NCBI GenBank assembly: GCA_020024465.1
Contig: JAHHTT010000009.1
Span: forward strand, 1 to 51,367
DNA from: Odoribacter sp.
Lineage (GTDB): Bacteria; Bacteroidota; Bacteroidia; Bacteroidales; Marinifilaceae
Length of the DNA: 51,367 bases
Direction of reading: 5' to 3'
Positions 18,060 through 25,879 of this stretch are shown one piece after another; the first letter of the stretch is position 1, and each line of letters starts with the position of its first letter. Position numbers and translations under genes: made by a program. The notes beneath the pieces are model-generated. The model made no database searches and was not told where the DNA came from. It was given only the letters and a program-made list of their open reading frames with translations.

Positions 18060-19362
18060 ACTACTCATCTCATTATTTGTTCTGTGCAGCTTTGCCTGCC
18101 AGAACAAAACTATCTACACTTTATCCGGCAAAATACAATCAGGAAAAGTGAACTCTCTATTTTTTCAGGGATGTGATACGACATTTACCATCACTCCGGA
18201 TAGTAATGGCTGTTTCAGTATGACGCTTCCTGTACAAAAGGTACCTTTCTTCACTTTGTCCGGAGTGGTTGAAGAAGAAAACAAATGGCAATTCTCATCA
18301 CCGATTTATTTAATTGCAAGTTCAAACGTAAATATTACAATGAATTTTGTCAACAAAAAATTGGATATTCAAGCTGAAGACAAAGACAATCAAGCCCTTC
18401 AGGAATTCAGGAAGTTCAGCCAGGAACAAAACCGACAGTTATGGACAGCAACTCCTGCTCCTGATTCTATCGCCATATTCTTATCTTATTTTTCTAAAAA
18501 AGCCCAGAAGATTAGTTCTGAGTTTTCTCCAAACAAAAAAGTAAATGAATACATTGAAAAATGGAGCAATATGGAATGTCTGGATGCTGTTTTGAATTTG
18601 AAATTTATCTACTCAAACGCCTCCGATCGGCAAATACCTACTGATTTAGAATTACCTTCAATTCCTCTGACTTGTGACATTGCCTATTGGAAGTTATTCT
18701 ACAATTGTCCGGCACATATTGTCTCCTATTTGAATCAACAAAGCAAAGAACCGGAAGAACAACTGCGTTTACTTAAGGAACAGTTTAAAATACCTGATTT
18801 ACGCATTGAGGTGAACAATCGGATTATCGACAATTATATGCGCAACTATAGCTATTCTGATAAAAATTATTCACGATTACAAAAACTCACAACCGAACTT
18901 CCCGATCGCGAAAAAATTCTGGAACAATACGGTGCAAAACGCTATTCCATTGTCAACGCACCAATACCGGAAGTAAGCTTTGAAGACTTACAAGGAAACA
19001 AGCGCCAACTAACTGAATTCAAAGGGAAATACATCTATATTGATCTTTGGGCTTCTTGGTGCGGACCTTGTGTGGGTGAAGTGCCATTTTTACAGAAATT
19101 AGAAAAAAAACTGAAAAACAAAAATGTAGTTTTCGTTAGTATTTCACTCGATTCTCACCGTTCGGCATGGGTACAGAAAATAAAACAATTGGACATGCAC
19201 GGCAATCAGTGGCGCATAATTGACGACACTTTTGCAGAGATGTTAAATGTTAAGGGGATTCCTCATTTTTTGATTTATGGAAAAGACGGGCGTTTACTGG
19301 AATATAAGACTCTGCGTCCATCAAATCCTGCAATAGTAAAAAAACTTGAATCTCTTCATTAA
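18052..19362 (+). CDS. TlpA-like thioredoxin-family lipoprotein (locus A)
   Basis: A 436-residue thiol-disulfide oxidoreductase of the TlpA/ResA group, fused to an N-terminal beta-rich domain (DUF4369-like, about residues 20-120) and a helical middle. The signal ends at a cysteine at about residue 16 (LCSFAC), which predicts a lipoprotein facing the periplasm or outer membrane. The thioredoxin domain at about 300-436 has the active site WCGPC (Cys 337 and 340), preceded by YIDLWAS, and the cis-proline in KGIPHFLIYG. The redox site is intact. It overlaps the PKD-like gene by eight bases and is the last gene of locus A; a terminator follows at once. A thioredoxin in an uptake locus suggests reduction of disulfides in the imported ligand or locus proteins (inference). 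Confidence 0.92.
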   Translation: MNKLLISLFVLCSFACQNKTIYTLSGKIQSGKVNSLFFQGCDTTFTITPDSNGCFSMTLPVQKVPFFTLSGVVEEENKWQFSSPIYLIASSNVNITMNFVNKKLDIQAEDKDNQALQEFRKFSQEQNRQLWTATPAPDSIAIFLSYFSKKAQKISSEFSPNKKVNEYIEKWSNMECLDAVLNLKFIYSNASDRQIPTDLELPSIPLTCDIAYWKLFYNCPAHIVSYLNQQSKEPEEQLRLLKEQFKIPDLRIEVNNRIIDNYMRNYSYSDKNYSRLQKLTTELPDREKILEQYGAKRYSIVNAPIPEVSFEDLQGNKRQLTEFKGKYIYIDLWASWCGPCVGEVPFLQKLEKKLKNKNVVFVSISLDSHRSAWVQKIKQLDMHGNQWRIIDDTFAEMLNVKGIPHFLIYGKDGRLLEYKTLRPSNPAIVKKLESLH

Positions 19363-19363
19363 T

Positions 19364-19395
19364 AAAAAAACAGAGTTGAATCAACTCTGTTTTTT
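19364..19395. terminator. Bidirectional terminator between locus A and lrgB
   Basis: The palindrome CAGAGTTGA/TCAACTCTG (19371-19389, central A) is flanked by A7 on the left and T6 on the right. It can therefore end the plus-strand locus A transcript and the minus-strand lrgAB transcript. Confidence 0.9.
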
Positions 19396-20095
19396 ATTGG
19401 ATTTTTTCTAAAATCATTTCTATCACCGGAACAAGCACCGCTGTCATAATTCCCATAACCCCTATCGCCAGGCCACTGATTGCTCCTTCGATAGAACCTA
19501 GCTCCATAGCACGGGCTGTCCCTAATCCATGTGCGGCAGAACCTAGTGCCAAACCACGTGCAATGCGGCTTTTTATTCCCAATCGCTCCAGAATAAATGG
19601 ACCTGAAATCCCTCCAAAAATTCCTACAACAATCACGACAACAGCAGCTATGGAAGGAATCCCTCCAGTCTTTTCAGCAATACTCATCGCTATCGGTGTC
19701 GTTACGGATTTCGGTTCTAATGAAGCAATCAAAGCATGATCGGCTCCAAAATAACGGGCTATAAATATCACACTAACAATACCTGTAACACAACCTACAA
19801 AGACAGAAGTTATAATAGAAAGTGCATTCTCTTTTAAATACACCAACTGCTCATATAACAGATACCCTAACACAACAACCGTAGGACCAAGCATAAAACT
19901 AATGATACGACTTCCTTTTTCAAAGGAATCATAAGCAATACCCAAGAGATGAGTCCCCAGTGCCAATATCGGAATGGAAACCAGCAACGGATGCAAAAAA
20001 GGTAATTTTGTCTTTCCATAAAGCCACAAGGCAAATAAATAAACTCCGATAATAAAAGTGAGAATAAAGACTTCTGAATTTAATAATGTTTCCAT
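19394..20095 (-). CDS. LrgB-family membrane protein
   Basis: A 233-residue integral membrane protein of the LrgB/CidB/YohK family. Relatives act with LrgA as a two-part system linked to holin-like control of cell lysis in Gram-positive bacteria, and to glycolate/glycerate or pyruvate transport in plants and streptococci. About seven hydrophobic segments are visible. Family hallmarks are LEPKSVTTPIAMSIAEKTGG (about 125-144), FGGISGPFILERLG and GLALGSAAHGLGTARAMELG (about 182-201), followed by a Gly/Ala-rich last helix. It lies 15 bases downstream of the lrgA-like gene on the same strand, so they form a pair. Which small molecule it handles here is unknown. Confidence 0.92.
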   Translation of the reverse strand: METLLNSEVFILTFIIGVYLFALWLYGKTKLPFLHPLLVSIPILALGTHLLGIAYDSFEKGSRIISFMLGPTVVVLGYLLYEQLVYLKENALSIITSVFVGCVTGIVSVIFIARYFGADHALIASLEPKSVTTPIAMSIAEKTGGIPSIAAVVVIVVGIFGGISGPFILERLGIKSRIARGLALGSAAHGLGTARAMELGSIEGAISGLAIGVMGIMTAVLVPVIEMILEKIQ

Positions 20096-20110
20096 TTACA
20101 AACTGTTAAT

Positions 20111-20467
20111 TTATCTGTCTTCGGCTCCTTTACGATGTTTCTCAAACCATTGTTGAAGAGAAGCCACTACAACAATGACAACAATAGTACTTACGGCACA
20201 AGCCACAAGCACAGCCTCCCAATATGCCGACAAAATATCTAAAGCATTGACAATACCAACACCTGCGGGCACAAAAAAAAGCCCCATATTATTGCATAAA
20301 AAAACTGCCACAGGCTTTAATGCTTCCGGTTTTACCAATTTCATACATAAAGCGACAAACAACAACAACATTCCTATGACACTGCCAGGAATAAAACCAT
20401 TAAGCAGCCAAGCCGCAAGTTCTCCTAAACAATAAAAAAACAATACAATAAAAATTCCTGACAACAT
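20111..20467 (-). CDS. LrgA/CidA-family holin-like membrane protein
   Basis: A small hydrophobic protein (118 residues from the ATG at 20467) of the LrgA/CidA family. Four membrane segments are predicted. The family signature is FYCLGELAAWLLNGFIPGSV followed by IGMLLLF (about residues 10-36). The C-terminus is short and charged (EKHRKGAEDR). A GTG at 20479 could add four residues; the ATG matches the family better. Partner of the LrgB-family protein 15 bases downstream. The two together are thought to form a transport or pore complex in the inner membrane. A possible -7 box lies 24-31 bases upstream of the ATG. Confidence 0.88.
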   Translation of the reverse strand: MLSGIFIVLFFYCLGELAAWLLNGFIPGSVIGMLLLFVALCMKLVKPEALKPVAVFLCNNMGLFFVPAGVGIVNALDILSAYWEAVLVACAVSTIVVIVVVASLQQWFEKHRKGAEDR

Positions 20468-20490
20468 AATACAATCCACAAAAATATTTG

Positions 20491-20498
20491 CAAAAATA
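20491..20498 (-). promoter_or_regulatory. Possible -7 box of lrgAB
   Basis: On the minus strand this reads TATTTTTG, an exact TAnnTTTG, in the 99-base gap before the lrgA start. No TTTG at the right distance upstream. The gap is A/T-rich, so this is only a moderate call. Confidence 0.4.
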
Positions 20499-20566
20499 CA
20501 GCATCTCCTGATAGAATTACGCAGTAATACCTATTTTCTACCCAACAATCGACGGAAACGAGTGAA

Positions 20567-21349
20567 TTAGCCATGCCGCAAGCAAATGCCTGCACCAAAA
20601 CGCCCGGCAGCTTTACCTTCACGACGATATGAAAAAAAAGATTTCCCGCTACATACAGAACATACTTCTGCCACTTCAATATTCGAATCTGCCAATCCGG
20701 CATTCAACAATTCACTCCGATTTACTCCCCAAAGATTAACTTGATATTTCCCCTCTCGTACACCAGCATGTACCATATCGGGGAAAGAATACCTGAAAAC
20801 TTTTGCCACCTCCTCATCCACCTCAAAACAACATGGTCCTATAGAAGGACTGATTGCAGCCAAAATATCCCGAGGATCACTTCCCCAATACTGCTCCATC
20901 ATTTTTACGACTTTCCCGACTATATTTGCCGCAGTACCCCGCCAGCCGGCATGCGCTGCTGCAATCACATGATGATTAGGATCATAAAACAGCACAGGGA
21001 CACAATCGGCAGACAATACCATTAAACAAATGCCTTCACAATCTGTCACCAAAGCATCTGTATCCGGGATACGGCTTGCTGCATCCAATGCTCCTTTCCC
21101 CGCATCTCCCTTTGTAACAACTGCCACATGGCTCCCATGTACCTGATGTCCAGTTACCAAATCATTCACGTCAAAGCCGACTGCTTGAGCCAATAATTTA
21201 CGATTTTCACATATTGTCATCTCTGCCTGTCGCTCGGAAAAGCCAATGGAATGCTCGCCAGAAGAAACGAAATGAATCAATTCTTTTTTTTTCGCCAAAT
21301 GCTCAAAACGATAATAACCAAACAATGAATTGCCAACATTTTGCAACAT
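20567..21349 (-). CDS. pgeF: PgeF/YfiH-family protein (peptidoglycan editing factor, multicopper-type)
   Basis: A 260-residue member of the YfiH/YlmD/PgeF family, formerly called laccase domain or polyphenol oxidase. In E. coli PgeF removes mis-incorporated serine from peptidoglycan precursors; in gut bacteria relatives also show purine nucleoside activity. The three metal-site pieces are intact: GHQVHG (His at about 71), LSADCVPVLF (Cys at about 116) and AAHAGWRG (His at about 133). SPSIGPCCFEVDEEV (about 168-182) and the C-terminal SYRREGKAAGRFGAGICL complete the family pattern. The protein is cytosolic, with no signal peptide. It stands alone, 88 bases or more from its neighbours, and is divergent from rpmE2. 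Confidence 0.92.
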   Translation of the reverse strand: MLQNVGNSLFGYYRFEHLAKKKELIHFVSSGEHSIGFSERQAEMTICENRKLLAQAVGFDVNDLVTGHQVHGSHVAVVTKGDAGKGALDAASRIPDTDALVTDCEGICLMVLSADCVPVLFYDPNHHVIAAAHAGWRGTAANIVGKVVKMMEQYWGSDPRDILAAISPSIGPCCFEVDEEVAKVFRYSFPDMVHAGVREGKYQVNLWGVNRSELLNAGLADSNIEVAEVCSVCSGKSFFSYRREGKAAGRFGAGICLRHG

Positions 21350-21374
21350 AAATCTCTATATTTTTTCAACAAGA

Positions 21375-21382
21375 CAAAAATA
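21375..21382 (-). promoter_or_regulatory. Possible -7 box of pgeF
   Basis: TATTTTTG on the minus strand fits TAnnTTTG and lies 26 bases before the pgeF ATG. No TTTG is present at the expected distance, so confidence is moderate. Confidence 0.45.
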
Positions 21383-21430
21383 CGAAAAATTCATCTCATT
21401 ATAAGAGAAGAAAAAAAGTTCTTGATTTTC

Positions 21431-21461
21431 TTTGATGTTTATTATGAATGGATTATCTTTG
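21431..21461 (+). promoter_or_regulatory. Promoter of rpmE2 (L31)
   Basis: TTTG at 21431-21434, 19 bases, then TATCTTTG at 21454-21461: a textbook Bacteroidota promoter. The transcript would start near 21468, about 36 bases before the ATG at 21504, which rules out the longer frame starting at 21432. Confidence 0.85.
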
Positions 21462-21503
21462 CCACCCGATAATGGAATGAATAATTATAAAATTTTACAT
21501 ACA

Positions 21504-21767
21504 ATGAAAAAGGGCATACATCCTGAAAATTACAGACTGGTGGCATTCAAAGATATGTCTAACGGTACTACAACACTGACAAAATCAACTGTCACAACAA
21601 AAGAAACTATTGAAATCGACGGTGTTGAATATCCATTAGTAAAATTGGAAATTTCTAATACTTCACATCCTTTCTATACTGGAAAAGTGAAATTGGTGGA
21701 CACTGCCGGACGTGTAGACAAGTTTATGAACCGTTACAAAGACCATTTGGAAAAAAGAAAGAAATAA
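21504..21767 (+). CDS. rpmE2: 50S ribosomal protein L31 type B
   Basis: An 87-residue large-subunit ribosomal protein, L31 type B. It begins MKKGIHPENYRLVAFKDMSN and contains KLEISNTSHPFYTGK (about 50-64) and DTAGRVDKFMNRY (about 68-80), the conserved blocks. It has no cysteine and so is the zinc-independent form; the window's L32 does carry four zinc-type cysteines. The start is fixed by the promoter at 21431-21461. The tail is lysine-rich. It is monocistronic, with a strong terminator 20 bases after the stop. Confidence 0.96.
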   Translation: MKKGIHPENYRLVAFKDMSNGTTTLTKSTVTTKETIEIDGVEYPLVKLEISNTSHPFYTGKVKLVDTAGRVDKFMNRYKDHLEKRKK

Positions 21768-21786
21768 TCGTTCTACAGTAGAATAC

Positions 21787-21818
21787 AACGCCGCCTGAAT
21801 TAGGCGGCGTTTTTTTTA
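21787..21818 (+). terminator. Intrinsic terminator of rpmE2
   Basis: A G+C-rich 10-base stem (AACGCCGCCT / AGGCGGCGTT) with a 5-base loop is followed by a run of T. It lies between rpmE2 and the lon promoter. Confidence 0.93.
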
Positions 21819-21840
21819 CTTATCAACAACAAAATAAATC

Positions 21841-21856
21841 TTGGCACAAGATTTGC
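21841..21856 (+). promoter_or_regulatory. Sigma-54-type promoter upstream of lon
   Basis: TTGGCAC (21841-21847) and TTTGC (21852-21856) match the -24 (TGGCAC) and -12 (TTGC) elements. The invariant GG and GC are exactly ten bases apart (GG 21843-21844, GC 21855-21856). The predicted transcript start near 21868 leaves a leader of about 88 bases. No TAnnTTTG box is seen in the same gap. Assignment to RpoN is inference; the rpoN gene is not in the window. Confidence 0.65.
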
Positions 21857-21884
21857 CTTATATACAAAACAGAATGAAAAACAC

Positions 21885-21911
21885 ATTAATATGACATTCT
21901 GTCATACTAAT
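21885..21911. promoter_or_regulatory. 27-bp near-perfect palindrome in the lon leader
   Basis: ATTAATATGACA (21885-21896) and TGTCATACTAAT (21900-21911) are inverted copies with one mismatch around TTC. The core TATGACA-TTC-TGTCATA is perfect. It lies about 17-43 bases after the predicted sigma-54 start and 45 before the lon ATG. It looks like a dimeric operator, though an RNA hairpin is also possible. Confidence 0.6.
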
Positions 21912-21955
21912 GACAATATATTCAATAATCATTAAAACAAAGAGGATCATTACCA

Positions 21956-24370
21956 ATGAGCAAAATAAATTTAAAAGTAGACCTGCTGGAAGCATTAGGA
22001 GAGGACCTTGCAGGTTTTATTCCTGTCATTGCCGATGAGAAGGAACTACTCAATGAAGACATAAAAATTCCGGATACACTACCCATCCTTCCTCTGAGAA
22101 ATACAGTATTGTTTCCGGGTGTTATCATCCCCATCAATATCGGACGCAAGAAATCGCTCCAATTGATCCAGGGTGCTGACAAACATGGCGATCTGATTGG
22201 ATGCATTGCACAAAAGGATACTGATATTGAAGAACCTACTTTCGACGACTTATATAAAGTGGGAACAGTAGCATCCATTGTAAAAATTCTCGAAATGCCC
22301 AACGGCACAACAACAGCCATTATACAGGGGAAAAAACGTTTTTTATTGGAAGATATTTTATACACCGAACCTTATCATGTCGGAAAAATATCCACCAAAC
22401 AAGAAGAAGGCATACCCGACAATGATCCGGAATACAGTGCAATTGCCGAATCTTTAAAAGATATTGCCTCTAAAATAGTCCGCTATTCCAATGAGATTCC
22501 GAAAGAAGCTAATATTGCTTTACGACATATTGAAAGCATGCTCTTTTTAATCAACTTTATCTCATCAAATACGGATATTCCATATCAAAACAAACAAGAA
22601 TTATTGGAAATTGACAATCTCAAGGGGCGGGCCCTTAAGTTATTGGAAATTCTTAGCCAACAATTAAACCTTTTGGAACTTAAAAATGACATCCAAAAGA
22701 AAGTAAAAACCGATATTGACCAGCAACAACGGGAGTATTTCCTTCATCAACAAATGAAAACCATTCAAGATGAGTTGGGCGGAAATCCTGTTGACGAGGA
22801 ATTACAAGAACTTGAAAATTGTGCAACACAAAAAGAATGGAATCAAAATATCCGCAACCTGTTTGACAAAGAATTGAATAAAATGAGACGGCTAAATCCA
22901 CAATCGCCCGATTATTCCGTACAATCAAACTACCTGCATGAAATGCTTGAATTGCCTTGGAATCATTGTTCTGAAGACAATCTTGATTTAAATCATGCAC
23001 AAGAAATGTTGGAAGCTGATCATTTTGGACTGGAAAAAGTAAAGGAAAGAATATTGGAATATTTAGCTGTTCTCAAATTGAAAGCAGACATGAAATCTCC
23101 CATTTTATGTCTATACGGCCCTCCCGGAGTTGGTAAAACATCCCTCGGGAAATCCGTTGCCAAAGCCATTAACCGCGAATTTGTTCGTATGTCATTAGGC
23201 GGTTTGCATGATGAGGCAGAAATTCGAGGACATCGGAAAACATATATCGGAGCCATGCCCGGACGCATCCTGCAAAACATAAAAAAAGCAGGAACATCCA
23301 ATCCCGTTTTCATCTTGGATGAAATAGACAAGGTCGGCAAAGACTTCCGAGGAGATCCTCAATCTGCCTTATTGGAAGTTCTGGACCCTGAGCAAAACAA
23401 CGCATTCCATGACAACTTTCTGGATGTTGACTATGATTTGTCAAAAGTCATGTTTATTGCAACCGCCAATGATTTGAGCACCATTGCAGATCCCTTGCGC
23501 GACCGAATGGAAATCATTGAAGTCTCCGGATATCTGATGGAAGAAAAACGGGAAATCGCCAAACGGCATTTAATACCCAAACAATTAGAAAATCATGGTA
23601 TCACGGCAGACAATATCACTATCCCGGACAATATCATTGAATACATCATTGAAAAATACACCCGTGAATCCGGAGTCCGCAGTTTGGATATGACGATAGC
23701 CAAAATCATTCGCCATGTCGCCCGCAAAGTAGCGATGAACAAAAAATACACTGTTACCTTAGATGAAACTAAAGTGAAAGAATATTTGGGAAGTCCGATC
23801 TTTTCCCGCGAAGAATATCAAGGCAACGAATTACCCGGAGTTGTGACAGGTCTTGCATGGACAGCTGCCGGCGGAGAGATTTTATTCATTGAATCAAGTC
23901 ACAGTAAAGGCAAAGGTTCCCTGACTCTTACGGGAAACCTTGGAGATGTAATGAAAGAATCTGCCACTCTTGCGTTAGAATACATTAAATCTCATGCAAC
24001 AGAACTGGAGATTGACGAAGGGATATTTGAAGGACATGACATTCATCTCCATGTGCCAGCCGGAGCCGTTCCAAAAGACGGTCCCTCTGCCGGCATTACA
24101 ATGGTAACCTCATTAGTATCAGCCTTGACAGGACGAAAGGTAAAAAAAGCCATTGCCATGACAGGAGAAATAACCTTACGCGGCAAAGTCCTGCCGGTAG
24201 GCGGAATTAGAGAAAAAATACTGGCTGCAAAACGGGCTGGCATTAAAACAATTATCCTCTGTAGCGAGAATAAAAAAGATGTTGAAGAAGTAAAAAAAGA
24301 ATACCTGAAAGGACTTAAGTTCCACTATGTCGACCACATCTGTGACGTTTTAAAGATTGCATTACTATAA
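21956..24370 (+). CDS. lon: ATP-dependent protease Lon
   Basis: Cytosolic AAA+ serine protease that degrades misfolded and regulatory proteins. The 804 residues have the LonA layout. The N-terminal substrate domain (PILPLRNTVLFPGVIIPI, about 43-60) is followed by a coiled linker. The AAA+ domain has Walker A GPPGVGKTS and Walker B FILDEIDK. The C-terminal protease domain has catalytic Ser 711 in PKDGPSAG and Lys 754 in GGIREKILAAKRAG; both are present. The gene is single, between the rpmE2 terminator and a very long hairpin. The upstream gap holds a sigma-54-like promoter and a palindrome instead of the usual housekeeping box, so control by an activator or stress signal is likely (inference). 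Confidence 0.97.
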   Translation: MSKINLKVDLLEALGEDLAGFIPVIADEKELLNEDIKIPDTLPILPLRNTVLFPGVIIPINIGRKKSLQLIQGADKHGDLIGCIAQKDTDIEEPTFDDLYKVGTVASIVKILEMPNGTTTAIIQGKKRFLLEDILYTEPYHVGKISTKQEEGIPDNDPEYSAIAESLKDIASKIVRYSNEIPKEANIALRHIESMLFLINFISSNTDIPYQNKQELLEIDNLKGRALKLLEILSQQLNLLELKNDIQKKVKTDIDQQQREYFLHQQMKTIQDELGGNPVDEELQELENCATQKEWNQNIRNLFDKELNKMRRLNPQSPDYSVQSNYLHEMLELPWNHCSEDNLDLNHAQEMLEADHFGLEKVKERILEYLAVLKLKADMKSPILCLYGPPGVGKTSLGKSVAKAINREFVRMSLGGLHDEAEIRGHRKTYIGAMPGRILQNIKKAGTSNPVFILDEIDKVGKDFRGDPQSALLEVLDPEQNNAFHDNFLDVDYDLSKVMFIATANDLSTIADPLRDRMEIIEVSGYLMEEKREIAKRHLIPKQLENHGITADNITIPDNIIEYIIEKYTRESGVRSLDMTIAKIIRHVARKVAMNKKYTVTLDETKVKEYLGSPIFSREEYQGNELPGVVTGLAWTAAGGEILFIESSHSKGKGSLTLTGNLGDVMKESATLALEYIKSHATELEIDEGIFEGHDIHLHVPAGAVPKDGPSAGITMVTSLVSALTGRKVKKAIAMTGEITLRGKVLPVGGIREKILAAKRAGIKTIILCSENKKDVEEVKKEYLKGLKFHYVDHICDVLKIALL

Positions 24371-24392
24371 TACATTACCCAATCCAAACAAT

Positions 24393-24455
24393 AAAGAATC
24401 AGGCAGTTAAAATGAGGACTCTGAAAAAGTCCTCATTTTAACTGCCTGATTCTTT
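24393..24455. terminator. Very long bidirectional terminator hairpin, 28-bp perfect stem
   Basis: Bases 24393-24420 and 24428-24455 are exact reverse complements (28 of 28) around a 7-base loop (CTGAAAA). A T-rich run follows on the plus strand and A residues precede, giving T on the minus strand. It ends lon on one strand and the AI-2E-family gene on the other; the right arm abuts that gene's stop codon. Unusually long for an intrinsic terminator. Confidence 0.9.
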
Positions 24456-25565
24456 TTATTTTTCAGTAAGACTTTGGGTCAATTTTTTCACCAGCTTATA
24501 TTTATTAAAAAACTCTTTTAAAATCACACGCAACACAGTATAAGAAGGAATAGCCAACATCATTCCCGGAATACCGGCCATACTGCCCGCCATCAACAAC
24601 ACCAGAAAAATTTCCAAAGGATGTGCATGGACACTATTCCCATAAATCAAAGGTTGATAAACGACATTATCAATCAATTGTGTAAATAATAATACCGCGG
24701 TCATTCCAAACAACAACGGCAACATCTCCTGATAAAACGGCATATCCAAATTCAATGCTACACCTACTGTCAATCCGAACAAAACTCCAATTAAAGGTCC
24801 AATATAAGGTATCACATTCAAAATTCCGGTGACTAATCCTATCACCACAGCATTATTGAAATTCAATCCCACAATAGAAAGTCCTATGACATTCAAAATC
24901 ATCACACCAATCACCTCGAAAAACAAACCGACAAAATAACGCACCAACAATTTCTGAATGGAATCCAAGGTGTTTTTTGCCTGCTCTTCATATTTTGAAG
25001 GAACAATGGCTAACACCATTCCAGAAAACAGACGACTGTCTTTCAAGAAAAAAAATGAAATGAACGTAATAGAAAACACGGCAACAAATAAATCACTCAT
25101 TGTCCCGGCCAACGACCCAAACCAAGTACGCAAACGGGCAATGTTTATCCAGTCGTTCAATTCTTTCGCAATATACGCATTGACATCTTCACTTTCTTCC
25201 ATAATTCCATAATATTTAAGGAATTGCCCGACTTTTGTTACAGGTTCCTGCAGTTGCATCACAATATTATTTACACTAACACTTTCCAACGATTGAAATT
25301 CATGCACAACAAGCGGAATCATCGTACTGAAAAAAAGAACAAATAAAAACCATAAAAAGACTACCGTAATAACAGCTTTAACGGAATCAGAAAAACGATA
25401 TTCACGAACCTTAATCTTTCCCAATAAATCGATGATCGGCTTTCCAATAAAAGAAATTACTGCCGCCACCAAAACATACACAATCACAGTAAAAAAATAC
25501 CATGAAAATAAAATTGCTATTGCCAAAGCAATAAATCCGAGAATATATTTCGTAATTGTATTCAT
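24456..25565 (-). CDS. AI-2E-family (UPF0118) membrane permease
   Basis: A 369-residue polytopic inner-membrane protein of the AI-2E family transporter (PerM/YdiK/TqsA) group, whose members have been linked to autoinducer-2 export or sodium/proton antiport. The start at 25565 is an ATG; the longer frame would use a GTG. Around eight membrane segments are visible. The family signature is the segment GILNVIPYIGPLIGVLFG (about 255-272) and the C-terminal NSVHAHPLEIFLVLLMAGSMAGIPGMML region. A large extracytoplasmic loop lies between the third and fourth helices. The substrate is unknown. Convergent with lon, and divergent from the cytochrome bd genes; the 5' gap shows no clear promoter box. Confidence 0.9.
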   Translation of the reverse strand: MNTITKYILGFIALAIAILFSWYFFTVIVYVLVAAVISFIGKPIIDLLGKIKVREYRFSDSVKAVITVVFLWFLFVLFFSTMIPLVVHEFQSLESVSVNNIVMQLQEPVTKVGQFLKYYGIMEESEDVNAYIAKELNDWINIARLRTWFGSLAGTMSDLFVAVFSITFISFFFLKDSRLFSGMVLAIVPSKYEEQAKNTLDSIQKLLVRYFVGLFFEVIGVMILNVIGLSIVGLNFNNAVVIGLVTGILNVIPYIGPLIGVLFGLTVGVALNLDMPFYQEMLPLLFGMTAVLLFTQLIDNVVYQPLIYGNSVHAHPLEIFLVLLMAGSMAGIPGMMLAIPSYTVLRVILKEFFNKYKLVKKLTQSLTEK

Positions 25566-25666
25566 TTTATATATCTTCACACCTCAAAAATAATTAATTT
25601 TATTCAATTTCATAAAAATAATCGAATCTTTATTACATCTATTTTTAATCTAATACTCTAAAAACT

Positions 25667-25876
25667 ATGGTCAAACGTATATGGTCTCTATATTATGACG
25701 GCTTCAGCCATTTGCCTCATTGGGCAAAAATAGTACTTGCCATTGTTGTTGCCAAGCTATTTATCATGTTTGTCGTTTTTAAAATGCTGCTCATGCCCAA
25801 TTATCTGAACAGTCAATATACGACAGATGAAGATAAAAGTAATCACGTATTAAATGAATTAATCTCAACACCTTAA
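25667..25876 (+). CDS. DUF4492 protein, small membrane protein of the cyd operon
   Basis: A 69-residue protein of the DUF4492 family, regularly found directly before cydA in Bacteroidota and Campylobacterota. It has one membrane helix at about residues 18-42 (HWAKIVLAIVVAKLFIMFVV) with the N-terminal VKRIWSLYYDGF segment before it, and a polar tail. It ends three bases before cydA. Small single-helix subunits such as CydX and CydH help assemble or stabilise bd oxidases in other bacteria. A similar role here is inferred from size, topology and position. Confidence 0.88.
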   Translation: MVKRIWSLYYDGFSHLPHWAKIVLAIVVAKLFIMFVVFKMLLMPNYLNSQYTTDEDKSNHVLNELISTP

Positions 25877-25879
25877 ACT

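Noticed and set aside
20425..20703. 92-residue minus-strand frame between pgeF and lrgA
   Set aside because: It overlaps the end of pgeF and the start of lrgA in a different frame and shows no family pattern.
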